A DNA stretch of 64,000 bases from Microbacterium halimionae (GTDB lineage: Bacteria > Actinomycetota > Actinomycetes > Actinomycetales > Microbacteriaceae): NCBI RefSeq assembly GCF_011761265.1, contig NZ_JAAOZB010000002.1, positions 1 through 64,000 on the forward strand, in the 5' to 3' direction. Both the position numbers and the translations under genes were made by a program. A model generated the notes under the pieces. That model was not told the origin of the DNA. It searched no databases and saw only the letters and a list, made by a program, of their open reading frames with translations. Of this stretch, positions 51,501 to 58,514 are shown piece by piece. Position 1 is the stretch's first letter. Every line of letters starts with the position of its first letter.

Positions 51501-53509
51501 CTGTTGCTGTCATTGGCGCAATCACTGAGGAGACGCCGACGTTGGTGTCACCTGGGGGGATTTCGGGGTTGACGTTCGGGGATCCGGTTGAGGCTGTTAA
51601 CCGTGTTGCGGCTGAGCTTGAGGGCACGGCGGATGTGATTATCGCTGAGTACCACGAGGGCTCGACGGATGGTGTTGCTGAGGATGCGGCGATCGAGGAA
51701 GAGATCGCGGCGGGTGGCGCGTTTGCTGACATTGTGACGAAGACTTCGGCGTCGGTTGATGCGATCTTCACCGGTCACACGCATAAGGAATATTCATGGG
51801 ATGGCCCGATCCCGGGTGCTGAGGGCACGCGTCCGGTGGTTCAGACGGGGAGTTATGGCGAGAACATTGGTCAGGTAGTTCTCGAGGTTGATCCGGTCAC
51901 GGGCGATGTTGAGGGTTATGAGGCGAAGAACGTGGCTCGTGTGGCCATCGCGGATGACGGCAACGAGGACAACGATGCTGAGCAGAGCGCGGCGTTGGAT
52001 GCGGAGTTGGTTTCGACGTATCCGCGGGTTGCTGAGGTCTCGTCGATCGTTTCGGATGCAATTGCTGATGCTGCTGTTATCGGTGAGCAGGTCAAGGGTT
52101 CGGTCGTGGCAGATATCACGACCGCGTTTACGGGCGGTTCGTATGTTGATGGGGTGTGGACGGGTGTGAAGCGTGATGATCGCGCGTCGCAGTCGACGTT
52201 GGGGAACCTTGTTGCGGATTCGTTGGTGTCGAGCCTGTCGAGTGCGGATCGTGGTGGTGCGGAGATCGGGATGGTGAACCCTGGTGGTTTGCGTTCTGAT
52301 CTTCTCTACGGCGAAGACGGCACGATCACGTATGCGGAAGCGAATGCTGTGTTGCCGTTCGTGAATAACCTGTGGACGACGACTTTGACGGGTGCGCAGT
52401 TCACGGCTGCTTTGGAGCAGCAGTGGCAGCCGGAGGGTGCGAGCCGTTCGTATCTTGCGCTCGGGTTGTCGGACAACGTTCGGTATACGTATGACAAGTC
52501 CGCGCCGCGTGGTGAGCACATCACGGGTGTGTGGATTGATGGGGAACCGATTGATCCGGCGGGTGAGTACCGTGTGGGTTCGTTCAGTTTCTTGCTGCAG
52601 GGTGGCGACAACTTCACCGTGTTGGCTGAGGGTTCGGATACGAAGGATTCGGGTTTGATTGACCGGGATGCGTGGATTTCGTATCTGGAAGCGAATCCGG
52701 GGCTTGAGCCTGATTTCGCGAGTCGGAGTGCTGAGGTCACGGGTGTTCCTGAGACGGTTGAGGTTGGTGACACGGTGTCGTTGCAGGTGTCGGGTATCAA
52801 CCTGACGTCGCTGGGTAGCCCGGAGAACACGGTGGTGGAAGCATCCATTGATGACACGGTGTTCGCACCGTTCACGGTCACTGGTGGTGTGGCAACGGTG
52901 GAGTTCACTGTTCCGGATTCGGCCGTGGGGGAGAGTGTGTTGAGTCTTGTCGCGACGGATAGTGGGACACAGGTCACGGTGCCGTTGACTGTGACCGAAG
53001 CAACAGTGCCCACCGAACCCACCGAACCCGGCACCGGACTACCCGGTACCGGCGGTTCGGAGCAGCCGACGACAATGCCGACTCCTGCGACAGATGCGGA
53101 ACTCACAGCCGCACTCTCGGGCAAGATCAGCATCGAATCGGGTGAACTGGTGCCTGGCGGCATGGTGACGGTGAACGTCGGCACCCAGTACTCCGGCGAG
53201 TGGGTCACCGTGTGGCTTCACTCCACACCGCAACAGCTGATGGACATCAACGGCAATGGATGGCTGCAGGTCTCTACCGCAGGAACTGTCACAGTGCAGC
53301 TTCCTGCGGGTGTGACCGGCGATCACCGACTCGTCGTGCTTGACGCTGATGGCAATGTCATTGGTTGGCAAGCCATCACTATCGAGAGCAAGAGCGCGCT
53401 GGCCGCGACCGGCGGCGACTTCAGCCGGACCGGCGGGTTGCTGCTTGCAATCATGCTGCTGCTAGGCCTCGGCCTGACAGCGCGGGTTGTCGCAACGCGT
53501 CGCGCGTAG
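48563..53509 (+). CDS. Cell-wall-anchored ExeM/NucH-type nuclease fused to 5'-nucleotidase, LAxTG signal
   Basis: 1648 aa. A signal peptide (residues 1-33, cut after PAIAA) is followed by a lamin-tail domain (SDVIINEAYVNGSGG to about 180), a Pro/Thr/Glu linker, an OB-like domain (VTSISEIQGTG, TTRGVVTAAYPTGGFNGFYI) and an endonuclease/exonuclease/phosphatase domain at about 515-848 (IASFNVLNYF, VSLEEIEN, IGDFNSYTQEDP, SSDHDPVVV). The 5'-nucleotidase module (860 to about 1487) is encoded by the 1.9-kb repeat. Then come a linker with LPGTGG, an Ig-like domain, LAATGG, a membrane segment and RRA (class E sorting signal). Together the nuclease and nucleotidase could turn extracellular DNA into nucleosides and phosphate at the wall. 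GGGAG precedes ATG 48563. Confidence 0.93.
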   Translation: MFSSQQSRSRSVLAVGIGAALAGGMLFPLPAIAADGSDVIINEAYVNGSGGAAYKSRFIELYNAGDVAQSLDGWSLQYKSATGTNASVQSLSGTIAANDYFLIALPGSAGGLAELPVSPDFTGVSITPSGSNGVLWLADVTTPIALSPGSVTDSADVIDLIGYGTGNVYETAAASSPAGTTSSLARTDFVDTDNNSTDFSVAAEATPQSSSGSSEPTPEPTETATPEPTATASPEPTDPTEPTVTSISEIQGTGAASPIAGQTVTTRGVVTAAYPTGGFNGFYIQTPGTGGALDMATHAASEAVFVYGSQATAKVSVGDYVEVTGPVSEYNGTTEISPSAANVTVLDEETPAVSAVDVAWPESEEARETLEGMLVAPQGDFTVSDTYSTNYYASIGLASGATPLMTPTEVAKPGSAEYDAAVADNAARAVTLDDGASINFNSSANKSIPLPYLSTTDPVRVGAAVSFTAPVIVEYRNSGWNFQPTQHLTADNASTVQPATFENTRTASPADVGGDIQIASFNVLNYFTTTGEDAVGLGASCSYYTDRAGNKITVNNCSGTAAVRGAADDANLARQQAKIVAAINGLDAEVVSLEEIENSTIAGVDRDSAVAELVGALNDAAESDVWDYARTPDEVPAGEDVIRTAFIYKKAAVEPVGDAVIDDDSAFSNARYPLAQAFMPAGGSEDDTFLAIVNHFKSKGSGEGENADQGDGQGASNAARVAQAEALVDFSAELQLEVGTDDVFLIGDFNSYTQEDPMQVFYEAGYVDQGSKTDKYTYSFSGQSGSLDHILASSAADDMVTGVDIWNINSVESIALEYSRYNYNATIFYDESPYRSSDHDPVVVGLDLDAADATVELNLLNINDFHGRIDANTVKFAGTIEQLRAEYGDENTLFLSAGDNIGASLFASSSADDQPTLDVLNALGLAASAVGNHEFDKGVGDLTGRVSEEADFPYLAANVYDASGEPIVDEYALFEVDGLTVAVIGAITEETPTLVSPGGISGLTFGDPVEAVNRVAAELEGTADVIIAEYHEGSTDGVAEDAAIEEEIAAGGAFADIVTKTSASVDAIFTGHTHKEYSWDGPIPGAEGTRPVVQTGSYGENIGQVVLEVDPVTGDVEGYEAKNVARVAIADDGNEDNDAEQSAALDAELVSTYPRVAEVSSIVSDAIADAAVIGEQVKGSVVADITTAFTGGSYVDGVWTGVKRDDRASQSTLGNLVADSLVSSLSSADRGGAEIGMVNPGGLRSDLLYGEDGTITYAEANAVLPFVNNLWTTTLTGAQFTAALEQQWQPEGASRSYLALGLSDNVRYTYDKSAPRGEHITGVWIDGEPIDPAGEYRVGSFSFLLQGGDNFTVLAEGSDTKDSGLIDRDAWISYLEANPGLEPDFASRSAEVTGVPETVEVGDTVSLQVSGINLTSLGSPENTVVEASIDDTVFAPFTVTGGVATVEFTVPDSAVGESVLSLVATDSGTQVTVPLTVTEATVPTEPTEPGTGLPGTGGSEQPTTMPTPATDAELTAALSGKISIESGELVPGGMVTVNVGTQYSGEWVTVWLHSTPQQLMDINGNGWLQVSTAGTVTVQLPAGVTGDHRLVVLDADGNVIGWQAITIESKSALAATGGDFSRTGGLLLAIMLLLGLGLTARVVATRRA
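51138..53023 (+). repeat. Large direct repeat, copy B (5'-nucleotidase module)
   Basis: The same 1886 bp as 44759-46644, same strand, offset 6379. The flanks differ at once: CTCAAC versus CTCAAT on the left and GAACCC versus AACCCG on the right. The downstream Ig-like domains are related but clearly diverged at protein level. Between the copies lie 4493 bp holding the end of the first surface gene, rplJ, rplL and the start of the second. Confidence 0.93.
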
Positions 53510-53515
53510 ACGCCA

Positions 53516-53558
53516 CACAGCAAAAGGCCCCGTCCTCGCGGCGGGGCCTTTTGCTGTG
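53516..53558 (+). terminator. Terminator after the nuclease/nucleotidase gene
   Basis: CACAGCAAAAGGCCCCG pairs with its complement ending TTTTGCTGTG around a short GC-rich loop. It begins 7 nt after the stop. The A/T runs are inside the stem, so it may work in both directions, also for the convergent LacI gene. Confidence 0.9.
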
Positions 53559-53644
53559 GCATCCGGGGGAGGAGATGTGCTGAGCGGAGTATGGCTGGGT
53601 GGCCAAGGTACTCCGCACGGCATATCTCCTCCGTGTGACCGCTG

Positions 53645-54673
53645 CTATACCGAGGCAGTAATGGCGGACGCGGTGGGGTCAATCGCCGCCGTCGAGTTGC
53701 GCACAATAAGCCGGGCCGGAAGTCGCTCGAAAACCGCGGAAAGTTCTGGATGCTTGATTTGGTCGATCACGAGGCGCGCTGCGCGCGCGCCCTGCTCCCG
53801 CGGTACCTGCTCGAGCGTGGTGAGTGAAAACATCTCCGCGTATTCGTGATCGTCGATGCCAATAACGCTCAATGCAGTCGGGACAGTGATCCCGAGCCGG
53901 CGGGCGGCGATGATCGCGCCGATGGCTACTTCATCGCAGACGGCGACGATGCCGGTAGGCCGGCTGGCATCGCTCAGGAGATCGACAGCAGCGGAATAGC
54001 CGCCCGGCAGCGTCACCTCTGAAGGGACGTGACGAACCGCGTGGCCAAGCCCCGCATCCCTCATCGACATTTCGTACCCGCGCAGGCGAGTTCGATCGAC
54101 GTGCGCCCAGTTCTTGGTGTCACCGGCGCCGAGAAAGACGATGCTTCGATGCCCGAGTGCAATGAGATGCTCGGTTGCTCGCTGGGCGGCACGTACGTCA
54201 TCGATCGCGACGCCGCTCGTTTCCTCGTCTTTGCCCACGACGCTCACAATTGGGCGTCCGATCGCGACGAGTCGCTCGAGTTCATCGTGCTGTGGTTCGA
54301 GCCCGACAGCTATAAGCCCATCAAATCGCTTGCGCGCCAAGAAATCGTCGAAGACCCTCCTGCGTTCGACGGTGCCCGGTTTCGCATCGTAAAGAGTGAG
54401 ATCGAAGCCCTCGCTCAACAGCGTTGATTGGATACCCTCCAGCACTTCTGCGAAGAACCAGCGATTGGCGTAGGGAATGATGACGCCGATGTTTCGAGTG
54501 CGTCCGGTCGCGAGGGTGACGGCACTCGTTGAAGGCACATAACCGAGGGCGGCCGCAGCGGCGACGACTCGCTCGCGCGTATCTGGAGCGACATAGCCCA
54601 CGCCGCTGAGGGCACGGCTAGCGGTTGACTTCGACACCCCCGCGCGCACAGCGACATCAGTGATCCCGCTCAT
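53645..54673 (-). CDS. LacI-family regulator of the alpha-glucoside ABC operon
   Basis: 342 aa. The N-terminal LacI HTH is ITDVAVRAGVSKSTASRAL to SGVGYVAPDTRERV. The periplasmic-binding-like ligand domain has IGVIIPYANRWFFAEVLEGI, LIAVGLEPQ, VGKDEETSGVAIDD and ALSVIGIDDHEYAEMFSLTT. Start ATG 54673 (GAGAAAGAG upstream); the frame extends 79 codons further only through the intergenic region. It is divergent from the ABC genes, and two AAYCGGTTCC-containing sites lie between them. Confidence 0.92.
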   Translation of the reverse strand: MSGITDVAVRAGVSKSTASRALSGVGYVAPDTRERVVAAAAALGYVPSTSAVTLATGRTRNIGVIIPYANRWFFAEVLEGIQSTLLSEGFDLTLYDAKPGTVERRRVFDDFLARKRFDGLIAVGLEPQHDELERLVAIGRPIVSVVGKDEETSGVAIDDVRAAQRATEHLIALGHRSIVFLGAGDTKNWAHVDRTRLRGYEMSMRDAGLGHAVRHVPSEVTLPGGYSAAVDLLSDASRPTGIVAVCDEVAIGAIIAARRLGITVPTALSVIGIDDHEYAEMFSLTTLEQVPREQGARAARLVIDQIKHPELSAVFERLPARLIVRNSTAAIDPTASAITASV

Positions 54674-54746
54674 GATCTCAGCTCTTTCTCCAGTGATAAG
54701 CCGATGACAGTTCCGGATCACATTACTTGTGAAGTTCGAAATCCAC

Positions 54747-54756
54747 AACCGGTTCC
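54747..54756. promoter_or_regulatory. Candidate LacI operator 1
   Basis: AACCGGTTCC with the palindromic core AACCGGTT (54747-54754), 74 bp upstream of the LacI gene start. Central CG and this symmetry are typical of LacI-family sites. It shares AAYCGGTTCC with the second site at 54861. Confidence 0.55.
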
Positions 54757-54858
54757 ACACCTCCAATTTTCGTGCCGAGAGCGCTCCCATCCCAGTGTTT
54801 ATCAAGTTGTGATCAAGTCGAGCGTTGTGTCTTTCTCTGTTGCGGGGTAGCTTTGCCT

Positions 54859-54870
54859 GGAATCGGTTCC
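54859..54870. promoter_or_regulatory. Candidate LacI operator 2
   Basis: GGAATCGGTTCC, a near-palindrome 59 bp before the substrate-binding protein ATG. Spacing of about 112 bp from operator 1 would allow looping by a tetramer or separate control of the two divergent genes. Confidence 0.55.
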
Positions 54871-54928
54871 TGAGCGAATCCGATGTGCGATTTATGAATC
54901 GCTCGTGCACTCAAAGAGGAGGAATCAC

Positions 54929-56242
54929 ATGGTGTTTACACAGCGTCGTCGCCTGGTGGCACCCATCGCGTTGATGGGAGTTGCGGGCCTCGCCTTGGCA
55001 GGTTGTTCCGGGGACAGTGGGGGTGGATCGAGCGGTGGTGGCGAGAGCGACAACACCGTCACGATCTACGGAACGATTGCCGATACCGAAGCGGAACTGT
55101 TGCAGGAATCGTGGAAAGACTTCGAGGAGTCGTCGGGCATCACGATCGAGTACGAATCGTCCAAGGAGTTCGAATCGCAGATTGGAATTCGCGCCCAGGG
55201 TGGAAACCCGCCTGACATTGCGATCTTCCCGCAGCCGGGCCTGTTGGCCGACCTAGCAAGCCGTGACTATCTTGCGCCAGCACCCGACAGTGTGGCCGCG
55301 AATGTCGCGGAGTACTGGAGTGATGACTGGGCTGCATACGGCACCGTCGATGGCACGCTCTATGGCGCGCCTCTCATGGCGAGCGTCAAGGGCTTCATTT
55401 GGTATCAGCCGGCGAAGTTCGCTGAGTGGGGCGTTGAAGTGCCCGAAACTCTCGATGAGCTGATGACCTTGACCCAGACCATCCAAGAGACCACTGGCAA
55501 GGCTCCGTGGTGTGCCGGGTTCGGCTCAGGAGATGCGACCGGATGGCCAGGAACCGACTGGGTGGAAGATTTCGTCCTTCGCCAGTCCGGTCCGGAGGTC
55601 TACGACCAGTGGGTGACGAACGAAGTCAAGTTCACTGACGCTCCGATCGTCGACGCGTTCGACTCCGCCGGAGAGATTTTGCTCAACGGCGACTACGTCA
55701 ACGCGGGCTTCGGTGATGTCCAGTCGATCAACTCCACGGAGTTCGGCGATCCTGCGACAGCGCTGGTGAGTGGCGACTGCGCGCTCCACCACCAGGCGTC
55801 GTTCTTCGACGGATTCATTCAGGATGCCGGTGGCACAGTCGCTGAAGACGGCGATGTGTGGGCCTTCATCATGCCTGGTGAAGAAGCCGGTGCTTCTGCA
55901 GTCACAGGTGGTGGCGAAATCGTTGGAGCGTTCAACAGCGATGCTGACACCGTTCAGGTGCTCGAGTACCTCTCTAGCCCCGAATGGGCCAACAACCGAG
56001 TTTCTCTCGGCGGCGTGATCTCGGCCAACAACGGCCTCGACTCCGCTAACGCCTCATCGGGCATTCTGTCGCAGTCGATCGAGATTCTGCAGGACCCCAA
56101 CACGACGTTCCGCTTCGATGCTTCCGACCTGATGCCGGGTGCTGTGGGCGCTGGAACATTCTGGAAGGGCATGGTCTCGTGGATTAGCGGTAGCTCAGTG
56201 ACCGACGTCACCGAGCAGATCGAGTCCGGCTGGCCCAGCTAG
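54929..56242 (+). CDS. ABC sugar transporter substrate-binding lipoprotein (AglE-like)
   Basis: 437 aa. A lipoprotein signal with lipobox LALAGC is followed by a Gly/Ser linker and an extracellular solute-binding domain (family 1) showing TVTIYGTIADTEAELLQESW, PPDIAIFPQPGLLADLA and WPGTDWVEDFVLRQ. These features match AglE-type alpha-glucoside (trehalose, maltose, sucrose) binders. AGGAGGAATCAC precedes ATG 54929. It is the first gene of the importer operon, controlled by the divergent LacI protein. Confidence 0.92.
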   Translation: MVFTQRRRLVAPIALMGVAGLALAGCSGDSGGGSSGGGESDNTVTIYGTIADTEAELLQESWKDFEESSGITIEYESSKEFESQIGIRAQGGNPPDIAIFPQPGLLADLASRDYLAPAPDSVAANVAEYWSDDWAAYGTVDGTLYGAPLMASVKGFIWYQPAKFAEWGVEVPETLDELMTLTQTIQETTGKAPWCAGFGSGDATGWPGTDWVEDFVLRQSGPEVYDQWVTNEVKFTDAPIVDAFDSAGEILLNGDYVNAGFGDVQSINSTEFGDPATALVSGDCALHHQASFFDGFIQDAGGTVAEDGDVWAFIMPGEEAGASAVTGGGEIVGAFNSDADTVQVLEYLSSPEWANNRVSLGGVISANNGLDSANASSGILSQSIEILQDPNTTFRFDASDLMPGAVGAGTFWKGMVSWISGSSVTDVTEQIESGWPS

Positions 56243-56250
56243 GGCGATGT

Positions 56251-56284
56251 AAAGGGGCTGCTTCATAGCGATGAAGCAGCCCCT
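56251..56284 (+). terminator. Intra-operon hairpin between binding protein and permease genes
   Basis: Perfect 15-bp stem AAGGGGCTGCTTCAT with its complement and a 4-nt AGCG loop, 8 nt after the stop. Such partial terminators or 3' stabilisers raise the level of the binding protein over the permeases. A TAGGAT box near 56310 could start a separate permease transcript. Confidence 0.8.
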
Positions 56285-56353
56285 TCCCTTCAGCCCTCTG
56301 GTTCTCACTAGGATTCGGGTATCGAGTCCGCAGTCGTACTCGAAAGGAGCGAC

Positions 56354-57487
56354 ATGACCGCTTTCTTTACCTGGGTCGGGACAATGCATCCCGTACTCCA
56401 GGCGGTCGTCGTGGTGGTGGCGTTCCTCGCCGTCATTGGTCTTATTCTTTTCTTCGTCGACATCGCTCCGCGTAGCGGGAAGATCTACACCTGGGTACGC
56501 CTCGCCATGTGCGTGCTTGTACCGGTGGCGGTTGTCGTCGTTTTCAACTCGGTATGGTGGGCGGCCATTGCAGCCGCAGTCATCGGAGCCATCCTCTTCT
56601 TGATCGATTACCGATCAAGAAATGGCAAGGGATACTTCATCCAATTGGTCGCGTTTCTGGCACCGGCCGGAATCTTGCTTCTCATCGGGCTCATCTTGCC
56701 CTCGATTCAAACGCTCGTTGCGTCGCTGATGAACTCCTCGGGGAAAGAATTCGTCGGATTCGAGAACTTCGTGTGGGTGTTCACGCAGCCCGACGGTATT
56801 CGCACGATTCTCAACACCATCGTGTGGGTGCTTATCGCTCCGACCGTATCGACGGCTGTTGGCCTCGCATATGCGGTGTTCATCGATAAAACGCGCGGCG
56901 AAAAGATCTATAAAGTGCTCGTTTTCATGCCAATGGCGATCTCATTCGTCGGCGCGAGCATCATCTGGAAATTCGTCTACGAGTACCGGTCGGCTGAATT
57001 CGCCCAGATCGGTATTTTGAACCAGATCATCGTGTGGTTCGGTGGCGAGCCTCAGCAGTGGTTGTTGGGGGCCCCCTGGAACACGTTCTTCTTGATCGTT
57101 GTGCTGATCTGGGTACAAACGGGTTTCGCGATGGTGATTCTTTCTGCCGCGATCAAAGGGGTTCCGATTGAGCAACTCGAAGCGGCAGAACTCGATGGCA
57201 CCAACGCGTGGCAGCGTTTTTGGAACGTGACGGTTCCCGCGATCCGACCAGCCATCGTCGTGGTTCTCACGACGATTTCAATCGCATCTTTGAAGGTCTT
57301 TGACATCGTGAGAACGATGACTGGCGGAAACTTCGACACGTCGGTTATCGCGAACGAAATGTACACACAGTTCACGAAATTTGAGGCAGGGCGCAGTGCT
57401 GCGTTCGCAGTTGTGCTTTTCATCCTGGTGTTGCCGATCGTGATTTATAACGCGCGACAAATCAGCAAGCAGAAGGAGATCCGATGA
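56354..57487 (+). CDS. ABC sugar transporter permease (AglF-like)
   Basis: 377 aa. There is an unusually long N-terminal hydrophobic part with three to four extra segments (residues 15-115) before the six-TM MalF-like core. The EAA motif is EQLEAAELDGTNAWQRFWNVTVPAIRP. GAAAGGAG precedes the ATG. The stop overlaps the next permease by ATGA. It forms the channel with AglG-like; the ATPase is not in the operon, so a shared MsiK/UgpC-type ATPase elsewhere is expected. Confidence 0.92.
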   Translation: MTAFFTWVGTMHPVLQAVVVVVAFLAVIGLILFFVDIAPRSGKIYTWVRLAMCVLVPVAVVVVFNSVWWAAIAAAVIGAILFLIDYRSRNGKGYFIQLVAFLAPAGILLLIGLILPSIQTLVASLMNSSGKEFVGFENFVWVFTQPDGIRTILNTIVWVLIAPTVSTAVGLAYAVFIDKTRGEKIYKVLVFMPMAISFVGASIIWKFVYEYRSAEFAQIGILNQIIVWFGGEPQQWLLGAPWNTFFLIVVLIWVQTGFAMVILSAAIKGVPIEQLEAAELDGTNAWQRFWNVTVPAIRPAIVVVLTTISIASLKVFDIVRTMTGGNFDTSVIANEMYTQFTKFEAGRSAAFAVVLFILVLPIVIYNARQISKQKEIR

Positions 57488-58461
57488 GCGAGGTTATGCC
57501 GGTCGATCTTCCGCTCGACGACGAGACGAAAAAGGAACTCACCCGCGGTGAGCGTCAAGGCGAAAAGAGCCCTTGGCGAAAGGCGCGGCGAAAGCTCACC
57601 AACCCGTGGGCTTCCGTGGCATCCATCGTCATCGCCCTGTTGTGGACGATTCCTACCTTTGGGCTGCTGATCTCGTCGTTCCGGCCGGAACAGCAGATCA
57701 AGAGCACCGGATGGTGGACGTTCTTTACGAACCCCGAAGTCACCATCGACAACTACGTACAGGTGCTTCAGGCGGGAAACGCCCAACTGACGATGGCTGG
57801 CGCGTTCGTGAACTCGATCGCCATCACGATTCCGGCCACAATCGTGCCGTTGACGATCGCTTGCTTTGCGGCGTACGCGTTCTCGTGGATTGATTTCAAA
57901 GGGCGGGATGCGCTCTTTATCTTCATCTTCGCGCTCCAGATCGTTCCGATCCAGATGGCTCTCATTCCGTTGTTGAGCTCTTTCTCTCGCGGTCTCAACG
58001 TGGCCGGGCTTCAGATCACGGGTCCGCTGGATGTGTCCGGTGGCTATGCCCAAGTCTGGATCGCGCACTCGATGTTTGCGCTTCCGCTCGCGATTTATCT
58101 GCTCCACAACTTCATGTCGCAGATTCCCGCGGACATCATCGAGGCGGCACGCGTTGATGGTGCGTCACGGGGGCAGATCTTCTACCGAGTGGTGCTGCCG
58201 TTGACGATGCCGGCGATTGCTTCTGTGGCGATCTTCCAGTTCTTGTGGGTGTGGAACGACCTGTTGGTCGCTCTGATCTTCGCCGATGGGCCGGTTGCAC
58301 CGATCACGAAGCTCTTGGCTGAGATCACAGGAACGCGCGGAAACGAGTGGCAGCTTCTCACCGCTGGTGCATTCGTTGCGATCATCGTTCCGCTCATCGT
58401 GTTCTTCTCGCTGCAGCGCTACTTCGTTCGTGGGCTCCTGGCCGGTTCCACAAAGGGGTGA
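57484..58461 (+). CDS. ABC sugar transporter permease (AglG-like)
   Basis: 325 aa with six hydrophobic segments. The MalG-type EAA loop is IIEAARVDGASRGQIFYRVVLPLTMP, and the C terminus SLQRYFVRGLLAGSTKG is typical of the family. It overlaps the AglF-like gene. No alpha-glucosidase follows, unlike many agl loci, so the imported disaccharide must be split by an enzyme encoded elsewhere. Confidence 0.94.
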   Translation: MSEVMPVDLPLDDETKKELTRGERQGEKSPWRKARRKLTNPWASVASIVIALLWTIPTFGLLISSFRPEQQIKSTGWWTFFTNPEVTIDNYVQVLQAGNAQLTMAGAFVNSIAITIPATIVPLTIACFAAYAFSWIDFKGRDALFIFIFALQIVPIQMALIPLLSSFSRGLNVAGLQITGPLDVSGGYAQVWIAHSMFALPLAIYLLHNFMSQIPADIIEAARVDGASRGQIFYRVVLPLTMPAIASVAIFQFLWVWNDLLVALIFADGPVAPITKLLAEITGTRGNEWQLLTAGAFVAIIVPLIVFFSLQRYFVRGLLAGSTKG

Positions 58462-58514
58462 TTCCGGTCGGGTCAGTTTCGCTAGGGTGATCGTCAGGCA
58501 GACGGGGGACTTTA

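Noticed and set aside
44759..53023. Composite transposon or IS explanation for the two 1.9-kb repeats
   Set aside because: No transposase, no terminal inverted repeats and no target duplications; the repeat borders fall inside coding domains.
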